DNA of 64,000 nucleotides from the NCBI RefSeq assembly GCF_003369835.1, contig NZ_QPMJ01000001.1:558001-622000 (forward strand). Direction: 5' to 3'. The notes under the pieces were generated by a model. It was not told where the DNA came from and ran no database searches. It saw only the letters and a program-made list of their open reading frames with translations. Below are positions 34,283-43,041 of this stretch, piece after piece (the first letter of the stretch is position 1; every line of letters begins with the position of its first letter). The translations under genes and the position numbers were made by a program. Origin of the DNA: Halorussus rarus. GTDB taxonomy: Archaea > Halobacteriota > Halobacteria > Halobacteriales > Haladaptataceae.

Positions 34283-35596
34283 ATGCGTCTCGACGAGTAC
34301 ATCGAGGGCCTCGGCCCGGACGAGGACGACCGCAAGCGCCGGCTCGCCGAGGAGAAGTCCTACGAGATTCTCGACTACGTCGAGGAGGTCGAGGACCGCT
34401 TCGCCGAGGTCACCCAGGGCGACTCGCTGGTGGGGTCGACCTCGCCCTCGGTGTTCGTCGGGCGGTCGAACTACCCGAACGTCTCGACCGGCATCCTCTC
34501 GCCGGTCGGCGAGGAGGAGCGGGCCGCCGAGTTCGCCACCAGCGGCGAGTGGTACGACAGGGGTCTCGACATCGACAACGTGCTCCAGTACCGGACCGGC
34601 CTGCTCAACTCAAACCACGCGGCGAACGTCGACAACGTCGCCGACGCCTGGGACGGGTTCGTCGGCACCCAGCGCGAAGTCGCCATCGCCGACCGGCCGG
34701 TCGACGTCGAGATCGGCCTCTCGGACTCGCTGGACCTCGACCTCGACGTCGACGACGTCACCACGCCGACAGGACCCTCGGCCCGGGCGACCTCCGCGGA
34801 CCTGACCGAGAACCCCCACGTTCCCCGGCCGGTGAAGAAGACCCTCGAGGACGACGACTGGCAGGCCCAGGGCGCGATGACCTACCTCTACCGCCGGGGG
34901 TTCGACGTGTACGAGATCAACGACATCCTCTCGGCGGGCGCGCTCGGCCGGGGGCGGAACCGCCGCCTCGTCCCGACCCGGTGGTCCATCACCGCGGTCG
35001 ACGACACGATCGGTCAGTTCCTCCGGGGGCAGATCCAGACCAACCCGAGCGTCGACGAGACCCAGGTCTGGGTCAACGAGTACGTCGGCAACCGCTACTG
35101 GGTGATTCTCACGCCCGGCCAGTGGGAGTTCGAACTGGTCGAGATGAAGGCGCCCGGCAGCATCTGGAACCAGGACCCGACCGGCGAGACGTGGATGGGA
35201 GCCGCCCACGAGGGGTTCGAGGGCCGGACCGGCTACGTCGACGAGACCGCCGGGGCCTACTACGCCTCCCGGCTCGGAGTGCTCGAGCACCTCGAATCCG
35301 TCGGCCGGCAGGCCAAGTGCCTGGTGCTCCGGGAGGTCTCGGACGACTACTGGGCGCCGGTCGGCGTCTGGCAGATCCGCGAGAGCGTCCGCAACGCATT
35401 CGAGGGCGCCCCCGGGAGCGCCACCGACAGGGGGCTCGGCGAGAACGACGATCTCGCCGGCGAGTACGGCGAGGCCGAGACGTTCCACGGCGCGGTCCGC
35501 GAGATCGCGCCCCAGCTCCCGGTCTCGCTGGCCGCCCTCCGCCGGAAGTCCCACCTGCTGTCGGGCCTGCAGGCGAACCTCGCGGACTTCTCCTGA
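34283..35596 (+). CDS. nreA: DNA repair protein NreA with C-terminal PIP box
   Basis: The protein is 437 aa from ATG 34283. It has the NreA family's characteristic blocks: SPSVFVGRSNYPNVSTGILS, LSDSLDLDLDVDDVTTPTGP and LTENPHVPRPVKKTLEDDDW. It ends QANLADFS, matching the PCNA-interacting Q-x-x-L-x-x-F type PIP box described for NreA. NreA proteins contribute to resistance against DNA-damaging agents and act through PCNA. The length is typical. Confidence 0.92.
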   Translation: MRLDEYIEGLGPDEDDRKRRLAEEKSYEILDYVEEVEDRFAEVTQGDSLVGSTSPSVFVGRSNYPNVSTGILSPVGEEERAAEFATSGEWYDRGLDIDNVLQYRTGLLNSNHAANVDNVADAWDGFVGTQREVAIADRPVDVEIGLSDSLDLDLDVDDVTTPTGPSARATSADLTENPHVPRPVKKTLEDDDWQAQGAMTYLYRRGFDVYEINDILSAGALGRGRNRRLVPTRWSITAVDDTIGQFLRGQIQTNPSVDETQVWVNEYVGNRYWVILTPGQWEFELVEMKAPGSIWNQDPTGETWMGAAHEGFEGRTGYVDETAGAYYASRLGVLEHLESVGRQAKCLVLREVSDDYWAPVGVWQIRESVRNAFEGAPGSATDRGLGENDDLAGEYGEAETFHGAVREIAPQLPVSLAALRRKSHLLSGLQANLADFS

Positions 35597-35652
35597 CTCC
35601 TGGTCGTCGGGGCGTGCCAAGACTTATTCCGCTTCTCGGTCCATCTTCGACC

Positions 35653-35874
35653 ATGGTTCCCCTGCAGGTCGCCGTCCCCGGCGGCGTGGAACTGCTCGTC
35701 ATCCTCCTCGTCGCCCTGATCGTGTTCGGGGTCCCGGTCGTCCTGGCCGGCGTCGGGCTCTACCTCTACCGGCAGTCGAAGTCCGACCGGCCCGCCGGCG
35801 AGGAAATCGAGTCGCTCCGCCGGGAGGTCGAGCGCCTCCGCGAGGAGATAAACCGGCTGGACGACGAGAAGTAG
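35653..35874 (+). CDS. small membrane protein with coiled-coil tail (TatA-like in layout)
   Basis: The protein is 73 aa. A short exterior start MVPLQVAVPGG leads into one span (LLVILLVALIVFGVPVVLAG), then a charged heptad helix SLRREVERLREEINRLDD. This is the layout of TatA/TatB-type proteins, and similar haloarchaeal proteins are sometimes labelled that way, but the Phe-Gly hinge of TatA is not clear. Function unknown. A TTATTCC box about 27 nt upstream suggests a leaderless start. Confidence 0.68.
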   Translation: MVPLQVAVPGGVELLVILLVALIVFGVPVVLAGVGLYLYRQSKSDRPAGEEIESLRREVERLREEINRLDDEK

Positions 35875-35891
35875 CTGCGCGTCGGTATCAC

Positions 35892-36344
35892 CTACGCCGT
35901 GTCCAGATTCGCCCAGGCCTCCTCGACCAGGCCGCCCGTCTCGGCCACGATGTCGTCCCACACCTCGTCGTCGGGCGCCATCCCGACCAGTCGCGCGATG
36001 CGCATGATACTGACGTGGTAGACCACCTGCGTGCCGGGCTCCTCCTCCCAGATCACCACGTTACACGGGAACAGCCCGCCGATGCGGTTCTCGCTCGCCT
36101 CCAGCGCCCGGTCGGCCACGCCGGGATTGCACGCCCCCAGCACGTAGTAGGGGTCGTGGTCGGCGCCCTCGACCTTCTCGTTGAGCAGTTCCGACGGGGA
36201 GAACTCCTCCGGCACGCCGAAGCCGGCGTCGGTGAACGCCTCGCGGACGTGTTCGACGGCTTCCTCGTGTTCCATCTCCAGAGTTGCCCGCTTCTCGCCG
36301 ATGTCTGCGGCGTCGAGCTGCGTGGGGTCTATTGGAAGACTCAT
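35892..36344 (-). CDS. DUF302 domain protein
   Basis: The protein is 150 aa. The DUF302 signature is clear: HEEAVEHVREAFTDAGFGVP at the start and YYVLGACNPGVADRALEASE, IGGLFPCNVVIWEEEPGTQV in the middle. These small alpha/beta proteins have an unknown role; a few bind ligands or oxidised lipids. The Cys in ACNP and PCNV are family-conserved. It lies alone, converging with the gene at 35653. Confidence 0.88.
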   Translation of the reverse strand: MSLPIDPTQLDAADIGEKRATLEMEHEEAVEHVREAFTDAGFGVPEEFSPSELLNEKVEGADHDPYYVLGACNPGVADRALEASENRIGGLFPCNVVIWEEEPGTQVVYHVSIMRIARLVGMAPDDEVWDDIVAETGGLVEEAWANLDTA

Positions 36345-36428
36345 ACAAGACTCATTACGCGGCGGAGCCGGAAAAGTCCGCCCATCCGGGCCGTCCCAGC
36401 CGGAGTCGTGTGGAAGCAGCGTCCGCCC

Positions 36429-37109
36429 TCACAGCGGCACCGGCAGCCACCGCAGCCACCGGACGACCTGCTCCGGCGGGAATATCGGCGGGTGGAGCAC
36501 CAGCCAGTCCAGCAGCCCGAGGCCGAGGCCGTGGGCGACCACCGACGGGAGGATGGAGTTGCTCTTGTAGTCGACCGCGCCGAACAGCACGTCGGTTGGG
36601 CCCGACAGCATGAGTTCGATGGGCGGCTTGTACATGTGGTGGAACGCGTACACCACGGGGCTGATGAACACGCTCTTGAAGCCGATCTCCCGGACCCCGA
36701 CGCAGAGCAGCCCCCGGTAGTACGTCTCCGCCGCCAGCGCGATGACGAACTGCGCGACGACGTGCGGGAGGAACTCCCCGAGCGCGGCGCTCGTCCGCCA
36801 CATCGGGTAGTAGCCGCGTATCGTCGGGAGCGACGACCCGACCACGTAGAACGGGAGCACGAACAGCGACAGCAGGACGGTGTTGCGGATCGCGGTCCGG
36901 TCGACCCGGTAGCCGATGGTGCGGCCGTGCCGGACCGCCAGCCCGAGCGGCGCGAGGATGTAGACGACGGTGTCTCGGACGAGTCGCTCGTTCAGGCCCC
37001 GCACGTCCCAGGCCATCCACGCGACGGTCAGGACTGCGCCGGCGAGGAGCGCGCGCTGGACCCAGCTCAGCCGGGCGACGCCCCGGCGGACCGCCCGAGC
37101 GACTGACAC
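36429..37109 (-). CDS. CPBP family intramembrane metalloprotease-like protein
   Basis: The protein is 226 aa from GTG 37109 (MSVARAVRRGVARLSWVQRA), six or so spans. Motif 1 reads AETYYRGLL, where the family norm is EExxxR, so the first Glu is Ala here. Motif 2 has AFHHMY and motif 3 VVAHGLGLGLLDW. The remaining His and Glu could still bind metal, but activity is less certain than for canonical members. It starts 1 nt after the stop of the acidic DUF5789-like gene and is probably co-translated. Confidence 0.8.
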   Translation of the reverse strand: MSVARAVRRGVARLSWVQRALLAGAVLTVAWMAWDVRGLNERLVRDTVVYILAPLGLAVRHGRTIGYRVDRTAIRNTVLLSLFVLPFYVVGSSLPTIRGYYPMWRTSAALGEFLPHVVAQFVIALAAETYYRGLLCVGVREIGFKSVFISPVVYAFHHMYKPPIELMLSGPTDVLFGAVDYKSNSILPSVVAHGLGLGLLDWLVLHPPIFPPEQVVRWLRWLPVPL

Positions 37110-37110
37110 G

Positions 37111-37404
37111 CTACTCGTCGGCCGTCGGGATCGGTCCGGTGCCGGCCTCCGCGCGGACCTCTTCGAGGAACTCCTGGCGGCTCTCGAAGTACGTCTCGTC
37201 GACCGCGGCCAGCAGGTCGCCCAGTTCGCGCGGGCCGTCGGGCGTCCGGACCGACGTCTCCTCGCTCTCCTTCCGGAGTATCTCGCTCTTCTGGACCGGC
37301 CAGTGGAGTCGAGAGGCGACGCGAACGAGCGGCGCGCCCTCGACGGGTTCGCCCTCGCCGAGTTCGACGGCTGGTTCTTCCTCTTCCTCGTTGTCGTCGG
37401 CCAT
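37111..37404 (-). CDS. small acidic protein, likely DUF5789
   Basis: The protein is 97 aa, very acidic (MADDNEEEEEPAVELGEGEP). A conserved core reads APLVRVASRLHWPVQKSEIL, VRTPDGPRELGDLLAAVDET, and it ends GTGPIPTADE. This matches the haloarchaeal DUF5789 proteins as I remember them. No enzymatic motif. Operon partner of the CPBP gene. Confidence 0.72.
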   Translation of the reverse strand: MADDNEEEEEPAVELGEGEPVEGAPLVRVASRLHWPVQKSEILRKESEETSVRTPDGPRELGDLLAAVDETYFESRQEFLEEVRAEAGTGPIPTADE

Positions 37405-37474
37405 ACGGCCGGATTCGAATCCCTCGGGATTAGAGCTTTCGGAACGACCGTTCGCGCGCCGAGGCCCGCAAATC

Positions 37475-37530
37475 GGCGCCGGCGGCTGGCGGACGCGGCG
37501 CCGGCGGCTGGCGGACGCGGCGCCGGCGGA
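37475..37530. repeat. tandem repeat, 22-bp unit, about 2.5 copies
   Basis: The unit GGCGCCGGCGGCTGGCGGAC (plus GC) occurs at 37475-37496 and 37497-37518 without mismatch, and a 12-bp partial copy follows. It lies between the DUF5789-like and HalOD1 genes. GGCGCCGG is itself palindromic at its core. Confidence 0.85.
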
Positions 37531-37540
37531 TCGGCGTCAG

Positions 37541-37852
37541 TCAGTCGCGGACGACGACGTAGCCGTCGCTGTAGACGGTCACTTCGTAGCCGCGCAGGTC
37601 GAATACGACGCGGCCGCTCCCCCGCGGCGCGCCGTCGTATCGGTCGCTGAAGAGGCTGTCGAGGGCGTCGGGGTCGATCTTGTCGTAGAGCGGCGTCCCG
37701 AGTTCGGCCGGGTCGACGTCGGCGGCGTCGGCGACGGCGTCGATGACCGCCGCGCTGAGCGGCCGGTCGCGGTCGGTCGGCGCGCGCTCGGCTGTCGCGC
37801 GGTCGGTGAAATCGGGCGTCTCGTCGAGGTTCTCGGCGGCGTTTTCGCTCAT
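37541..37852 (-). CDS. HalOD1 output-domain protein
   Basis: The protein is 103 aa from ATG 37852. A 30-residue acidic lead precedes the HalOD1 fold: LSAAVIDAVADAADVDPAEL, PLYDKIDPDALDSLF and VVFDLRGYEVTVYSDGYVVV. HalOD1 is a small haloarchaeal domain, often the output part of signalling proteins; stand-alone copies like this are common and of unknown target. Confidence 0.85.
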   Translation of the reverse strand: MSENAAENLDETPDFTDRATAERAPTDRDRPLSAAVIDAVADAADVDPAELGTPLYDKIDPDALDSLFSDRYDGAPRGSGRVVFDLRGYEVTVYSDGYVVVRD

Positions 37853-37960
37853 TTGTCGTCTTCCTCCGTTCGATCGAAGATACGGGACGTTGCCGCAGCA
37901 ATCTACAAAAAATCTCCGCATCAATTTGAATTGGTTATTCGTTTATCAGAATCGAGTTGC

Positions 37961-38548
37961 TCACTCCAGTCCGTAGTCTCCGCCGTACTTCAGGAAGAAG
38001 TACGCGAGGGCGACGACCGAGACCATCGCCGCCACGGTGACGATGCCGACGACGCGGGCGCTCTCCGGGAGGTCCGGGAGCGCTCCGCCGCCGTCGCCGC
38101 CCTCGCCCGCGTCGGCCGAGACCGTGAGCTCCGCGACCATCCCGGCCGTCTCGTGCGGGATGCAGAAGTAGCCGTACGTCCCCTCGACCTCGAAGGTGTG
38201 CTGGTACGTCTCGCCGCCCGCGACATCGCCCTCCGGGTAGGCGTTCCGGGCGGCCTGCTCGCCGTCGAACCCGCCCGAGGCGAAGTACGCCGCGTCCTCG
38301 GGGATCTCGTCCTCGTAGGCGGTCACGGAGTGGCCGACGGTGCCGACGTTGTCCCAGACGACGGTCGTTCCGGGCGCGACCGTCGCCTCGTCCGGGTCGA
38401 ACACGAGGTTGTCGGTCATGTCGATCGTCCGCTGTGCGCCCTGCGTGCGCGCCGCGGCCCTGCCCTCGGCGTACGACGAGACGGCGGCGCCCGCGGACGC
38501 ACCGAGGAACCCGCGTCGAGTAACGGCGGTCGAACTGTCTTTCCCCAT
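37961..38548 (-). CDS. halocyanin-like blue copper protein, Tat-exported, C-terminal TM
   Basis: The protein is 195 aa. A Tat signal (TRRGFLGASAG) starts it. The cupredoxin fold carries the four type 1 copper ligands: His in TVGHSVTAY, Cys and His in YGYFCIPHETAGM, and Met in the same block. After a Gly/acid linker, a C-terminal span (VGIVTVAAMVSVVALAYFFL) anchors it to the membrane, exterior side out. It would carry electrons between membrane complexes. A 27-residue insertion lies after the first His. Confidence 0.93.
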   Translation of the reverse strand: MGKDSSTAVTRRGFLGASAGAAVSSYAEGRAAARTQGAQRTIDMTDNLVFDPDEATVAPGTTVVWDNVGTVGHSVTAYEDEIPEDAAYFASGGFDGEQAARNAYPEGDVAGGETYQHTFEVEGTYGYFCIPHETAGMVAELTVSADAGEGGDGGGALPDLPESARVVGIVTVAAMVSVVALAYFFLKYGGDYGLE

Positions 38549-38587
38549 CGCGCGCCTCTACGACCCGGAGTGTAAAACCGTTAACTT

Positions 38588-39874
38588 TTATTCGGGCGAA
38601 TCGGCGGCGATTCGCCGGATCGCCCCGGCGAGCACGTCCACGCCGATCGGGATCGTCTCCTCGTCGACGTCGAACGTCGCGGTGTGGTGGCCGCCGGGGT
38701 GGTCGGTGCCGACGCCGACGTAGGCGGCCTTGCCGCCGTTTCGCTGGACCGCTCGCATCAGGTAGGTCGCGTCCTCGCTGCCGCCGAGTTCGTCGCGCTC
38801 GACCACGCTGTCGACGCCGTCGGTCTCGCCCGCCACGTCGCCGACGACCGAGACGAGCTCGGCGTCGCTCTCGGCGCTGGGGGCCTCGCCGTTGGTCGCG
38901 ATCTCGACGTCGCAGCCGTGCATCTCGGCGGCCGACTCGATGGTCCGCTCGGCGCGCTCGACCATGTAGTCCTTGAGCTCGGTGGTCTCGCCCCGGACCT
39001 CGCCCTCGATGTACGCCTCCTCCGGGATGATGTTCGTCGCGGTGCCGCCGCCGACCTGGCCGGCGTTGACCCGGGTCGCGCCGTCCTCGTGGCGCGGGAT
39101 GGCGTAGAGGTTCTGGACCGCGGTCGCCATCGCCTGGACCGCGTTCTCGCCCTCGTTGGGCTCGCCGCCCGCGTGGGCGGGTTCGCCCGCGAACTCCGCC
39201 CGGAAGTGGCTCACCGCGAGGAAGCCGTCCATCCCCGCGACGATCTCGCCGGTCGGGTGGTCGAGGCCGACGTGGGCCGCCAGCAGGTAGTCGACGTCGG
39301 CGAGGTGGTCGCTCTCGGCCATCGACTTCCCGCCCGCGATCATCTCCTCGCCGGGCTGGAAGAACACCTTCAGCGTGCCCTCGAAGTCGCTGTCCTTCAC
39401 CGCCTCGATGACCCCGAGCCCGATGGTCGCGTGGGCGTCGTGGCCGCAGGCGTGCATCGCGCCCTCGTGCTCCGACCGGAACCCCTGGGCGACCGGCGCG
39501 TGGCCCTCGTCGGTCGACTCCGCTCGGAGGAGGCCGTCGATGTCCACGCGGAGGCCGACGGTCGGGCCCTCGCCGCGTTCGAGGACCGCGACCGCGCCGG
39601 TGTACCCGCCCTCCAGTCGGTCGAGGACGTCCTCGTCGGCGCCGGCCTCACGGGCCCGCTCGTACCACTCCTCGAGTTCCTCGTCGTCCGGGACCGCCAT
39701 GCGCTCGTCCTCGGCGATGGCGTCCGGCCCGACGTGGAGGGCGTCCACGCCGATGCGCTCGAGTTCCGCGACGATGCGCGCGGTGGTGTAGAACTCCCGC
39801 CACGCGGGCTCGGGGTGGCGGTGGAGGTCGCGTCGGATCTCGACCAGTCGGTCGCGTTCGGCCTGTCGGCTCAT
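38588..39874 (-). CDS. M20 family amidohydrolase (AbgA-like)
   Basis: The protein is 428 aa from ATG 39874 (MSRQAERDRLVEIRRDLHRHPE). The metal site is seen in ACGHDAHATIG, FFQPGEE (catalytic Glu), AAHVGLDHPTGE and the final His in GTDHPGGHHTATFD. The insert DDEELEEWYERAREAGADED is typical of the aminobenzoyl-glutamate hydrolase A branch. It probably hydrolyses an N-acyl amino acid or peptide-like amide. A CTTAAG box 25-30 nt upstream suggests a leaderless mRNA; the earlier in-frame start is a shadow. Confidence 0.9.
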   Translation of the reverse strand: MSRQAERDRLVEIRRDLHRHPEPAWREFYTTARIVAELERIGVDALHVGPDAIAEDERMAVPDDEELEEWYERAREAGADEDVLDRLEGGYTGAVAVLERGEGPTVGLRVDIDGLLRAESTDEGHAPVAQGFRSEHEGAMHACGHDAHATIGLGVIEAVKDSDFEGTLKVFFQPGEEMIAGGKSMAESDHLADVDYLLAAHVGLDHPTGEIVAGMDGFLAVSHFRAEFAGEPAHAGGEPNEGENAVQAMATAVQNLYAIPRHEDGATRVNAGQVGGGTATNIIPEEAYIEGEVRGETTELKDYMVERAERTIESAAEMHGCDVEIATNGEAPSAESDAELVSVVGDVAGETDGVDSVVERDELGGSEDATYLMRAVQRNGGKAAYVGVGTDHPGGHHTATFDVDEETIPIGVDVLAGAIRRIAADSPE

Positions 39875-39966
39875 GTGGGGTCCCAGGAGCGCACGGGGCT
39901 TAAGTGCTTGAGGCCCGGCAAGCCGGACGCCGAATTGCGTGCGTTCATGTGGCTCCGCTGGATAGC

Positions 39967-41562
39967 ATGGACCGAGACATGGCGGACACGGGAGCCGACG
40001 AGCCACCGGAGGAATCGGTCGCCGAGGAACTGGCCGACGCCAGGCGGGCGCGGACGGGGGACCGCATCGAGTTCCGCGGCGGGCCCGCGGCCAGCGCGAT
40101 CCCCATCGGACTGTTCATCCTGTGGGCCATCTTCCAGAGCGGCGTCCTGCGGGTGAGCGACACGACCGGCCTGGTGGTCGGGATGCTGGTGTCGCTAATC
40201 GTCGGGATGTTCTTCGCGAGGGGCGACTGGAAGACCTACGCAAACACTATCTTCGAGGGGATGACCCAGCGCGTGGCCGCGACCGCCATCGTGGCGTGGC
40301 TCTGGGCGGGCATGTTCGCCGAGACGATACAGGTCGGGGGCTTCGTCGGCGGCCTCGTCTGGGCCGCCGAGGCGCTGTCGGTCGGCCCGGCGCTGTTCCC
40401 GGCGGTCACGTTCGTGCTGGCGGCGCTGCTGGCGACCGGCATCGGGACGGGCTACGGGACCGTCATCGCGTTCACGGGCCTGTTCTTCCCGGCGGGCGTG
40501 CTGCTGGGAGCGAATCCGACGCTGCTGTTCGGGGCCATCCTCTCGGGCGCGGTGTTCGGCGACAACCTCGCGCCGGTCTCGGACACGACCATCGTGAGCG
40601 CGGTGACCCAGGACGCCGACATCGGCGGCGTGGTCGCCTCGCGGTTCAAGTACGCCCTGCTCGCGGCCGTTCCGGCGTTCGCGGGCTACCTGGTCGCCGG
40701 GTCGGTGATGGCCGGTGCCGACGTCGCGGGGAGCGCCGACGTGCTGGCCGGCCAGGCCGAGCCGCTCGGGCTGGTCCACCTCGCGTCCATCGGCGTCGTC
40801 ATCGCCACCGCCGTCAGCGGGCGCCACATCGTGGAGGCCATCTCGTGGGGGCTGGTGGTCGCGGTGGCCGCGAACCTCCTGTTCGGCCTCGCGTCGCCCG
40901 CCGAACTGCTGCTGTTCCGGGCGCCCGCGGACGTGACACTCGCCCGGAGCCTCTCGGCGCTCCCGGTCGTGACGACCGTCCCGCCGACGTCCGACCGGGT
41001 CGCGGTCTCGGGCGCCTTCTACGACGGCGCGGCCGGCTTCTTCCCGCTCATCGTCCTGACGCTGCTCATCGTGGCCGGCGCCCGCATCATGATCCGGGGC
41101 GGCGGCTTCGAGGCCATCCAGGACTGGCTGCTCTCGCGGGTGGCCACCAGCGTCCGCCGGGCCGAGACCACGATGGTGCTGGGCACGGCGTCGGTCAACG
41201 CGATGATCACCATCAACACCGCCGCGGAGATCGCCATCGCGCCGTACGTCGCCCGCATCGGCGAGCGGTTCAACGTCAACGGCTACCGCCGGGCCAACAT
41301 CCTCGACGCCAACACGTCGGCGCTGGGCTACATCTTCCCGTGGGCGGGCGGCGTGCTCGTGGGCTACACCGAGATGCGGGGGCTGGTCGGCGCCGAGGAG
41401 TTCGGGTGGTTCACCCGCGAACTGCTGGTCAACCCCGTCGAGGTGTTCCCCTTCGTCTTCCACGGCTGGCTCCTGTTCGGGGTGTTCGTCGTCTCGGCGC
41501 TGACCGGCTTCGGACTGGAGTACACCACCGACCGCGAGTCCGAGGAGGTGGCCCGGGTATGA
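39967..41562 (+). CDS. Na+/H+ antiporter NhaC-family protein
   Basis: The protein is 531 aa from ATG 39967; ATG 39979 is an alternative. After a 35-residue acidic cytoplasmic lead come about a dozen spans. GIGTGYGTVIAFTGLFFPAG and LSGAVFGDNLAPVSDTTIVS match NhaC, whose conserved Asp in GDNLAPxSDTT is implicated in ion exchange. Later blocks are TASVNAMITINTAAEIAIAP and GYIFPWAGGVLVGY. It would exchange internal Na+ (or amino acids) for protons. Coupled to a small downstream gene by ATGA. Confidence 0.92.
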   Translation: MDRDMADTGADEPPEESVAEELADARRARTGDRIEFRGGPAASAIPIGLFILWAIFQSGVLRVSDTTGLVVGMLVSLIVGMFFARGDWKTYANTIFEGMTQRVAATAIVAWLWAGMFAETIQVGGFVGGLVWAAEALSVGPALFPAVTFVLAALLATGIGTGYGTVIAFTGLFFPAGVLLGANPTLLFGAILSGAVFGDNLAPVSDTTIVSAVTQDADIGGVVASRFKYALLAAVPAFAGYLVAGSVMAGADVAGSADVLAGQAEPLGLVHLASIGVVIATAVSGRHIVEAISWGLVVAVAANLLFGLASPAELLLFRAPADVTLARSLSALPVVTTVPPTSDRVAVSGAFYDGAAGFFPLIVLTLLIVAGARIMIRGGGFEAIQDWLLSRVATSVRRAETTMVLGTASVNAMITINTAAEIAIAPYVARIGERFNVNGYRRANILDANTSALGYIFPWAGGVLVGYTEMRGLVGAEEFGWFTRELLVNPVEVFPFVFHGWLLFGVFVVSALTGFGLEYTTDRESEEVARV

Positions 41563-41825
41563 CCGTCCGCGAGAAGTACCTCGCCGGCCTGGGCTTCCGG
41601 ACGAACACGCCCTCGTTCGCGCCGGGCCAGGAGATCTCGGCGTTCGTGACGGGGTACGACGGCGACGTTCCGGTCGTCCGGGTCGGCGACACCGTCCTGC
41701 GCGTCGACGACGCGCCGGCGGACGCGCTCGACACCCGGGTCAGGCTCCGCGTCGAGGAGTTCGACGAGTCGGCTCATCGCGGCCGGGCGAGCTACCTGGA
41801 GACGGTCGGCGAGTCGTCGTTCTGA
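41559..41825 (+). CDS. small protein coupled to NhaC, likely DUF7513
   Basis: The protein is 88 aa from ATG 41559, whose ATGA overlaps the NhaC stop. It has a TRAM/OB-like beta pattern: EISAFVTGYDGDVPVVRVGD, TVLRVDDAPADALDTRVRLR, ending RASYLETVGESSF. The TRAM-like layout suggests an RNA-binding or ribosome-associated role, and the family looks like DUF7513. The coupling to an antiporter may be incidental. Confidence 0.75.
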   Translation: MTVREKYLAGLGFRTNTPSFAPGQEISAFVTGYDGDVPVVRVGDTVLRVDDAPADALDTRVRLRVEEFDESAHRGRASYLETVGESSF

Positions 41826-41929
41826 GCGGACGCGGTCGCTCGTCTCCGGGAGTGCTCCCGTCGGGGGTACTCGATTCGAGACTGGCCGATCCGAGGATAG
41901 CGTTCGCGAGGAGGATATCGGGGCGGCGG

Positions 41930-42256
41930 TCAGGCCATCTGCTCGATCTGTTCGAGTTCGACCTCGACGTGGACGCCGTCGGGGAAGTCGAACTCGGCGA
42001 CCTGCCGGGCCAGCGCGTTGTGGCCGACGATCTCCATCTGTCGGGTGTACACCGTGTAGTCCCAGGATCGGAACTGTCGGTTCTCGTCGCCCGACGTCGA
42101 CTTGTACTGCGGTACCGTGAACTGTTCTGGCGGGGCGGAGTGCGGGCCGCGGAGCTCCGCGCCCTTCCGCTCGGCGGTCGAGCGGATCTCGTCCACCACG
42201 TTCTCCAGCGCGGGGCGGTTGCCGCTCTGGAGCCGGATTCTTGTTACGAAGGTCAT
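41930..42256 (-). CDS. ribosomal protein S10 (uS10) family paralogue
   Basis: The protein is 108 aa from ATG 42256. MTFVTRIRLQSGNRPALENV, AERKGAELRGPHSAPPEQFT and SWDYTVYTRQMEIVGHNALA follow the uS10 fold (beta-alpha-beta, the GPxxxP turn, then the tRNA-side loop). True archaeal uS10 lies with EF-1A; this stand-alone copy has changed residues in the loop, so a ribosome-associated or other RNA-binding role is inferred. Divergent from the Nudix gene. Confidence 0.82.
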   Translation of the reverse strand: MTFVTRIRLQSGNRPALENVVDEIRSTAERKGAELRGPHSAPPEQFTVPQYKSTSGDENRQFRSWDYTVYTRQMEIVGHNALARQVAEFDFPDGVHVEVELEQIEQMA

Positions 42257-42427
42257 GGCTGGGGGTTCGGTGTCGAAGTTGTTCTGCGTCGAACTACGTA
42301 AATCGTCTGCTCTTCGCGCGGGTCCGCCGGCCGGTCCCGCACGACGAATCTCCGTCCCGCGCTGACCCGTTTGCGAAGCACCGCTCTCCGACATTCTCTT
42401 AACGCACCGCCGTATATACTCCAGTAA

Positions 42428-42865
42428 ATGACGGTTGAAGCCACGTCCGCGGGTGCGATCCTCTACAGGGATACCCGCGACCGCCGCGAATACCTCCTCC
42501 TCAAGTCCCGTCCGGGCGACTGGGAGTTCCCCAAGGGCGGGGTGGAGGGGGACGAAGAGCTACAGCAGACGGCCATACGCGAAGTGAAAGAAGAGGCCGG
42601 AATCAAGGACTTCCGGCTGCTCGACGGTTTCCGCGACGATTACGACTACGTCTTCGAGGCCAACGGCAACACCATCCACAAGACGGTCCACCTGTTCGTC
42701 GCCAAGTCCTACGAGGCGAGCGCGGAGCTCTCCCACGAGCACCGCGACCACCAGTGGCGCGACTACGAGCAGGCCATCAACACCATCACGCAGGACGGAC
42801 CCCGCGAGATCCTCGAGGACGCCCACGAGTTCCTCAACGAGAAGGAGGAGAACGGCGACGTCTGA
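42428..42865 (+). CDS. Nudix hydrolase (diadenosine tetraphosphatase-like)
   Basis: The protein is 145 aa. The Nudix box is complete: GGVEGDEELQQTAIREVKEE then AGI, with the metal-binding Glu residues in place. SAGAILYRD at the start and FPKGGVE resemble Ap4A/5'-nucleosyl tetraphosphatases. It hydrolyses a nucleoside polyphosphate or similar compound. A TTAACG box about 27 nt before the ATG gives a leaderless promoter. Confidence 0.94.
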   Translation: MTVEATSAGAILYRDTRDRREYLLLKSRPGDWEFPKGGVEGDEELQQTAIREVKEEAGIKDFRLLDGFRDDYDYVFEANGNTIHKTVHLFVAKSYEASAELSHEHRDHQWRDYEQAINTITQDGPREILEDAHEFLNEKEENGDV

Positions 42866-43041
42866 GGGCGTCGCCGCGGCGCTTCCGCGCCGGTCGGGCC
42901 GCGCAGGACCCGGTCGACGGTCGACCGGCTGCCGACCCCGCCGAGCGGCGCCGCCCTCCGGCCGCCGACGCTGCGACTGTTCTCGTCCGAGCTCCGGCGT
43001 CGACCGAACCACTTAGGCCGACCCCGCACCTGGCCCCGAGC

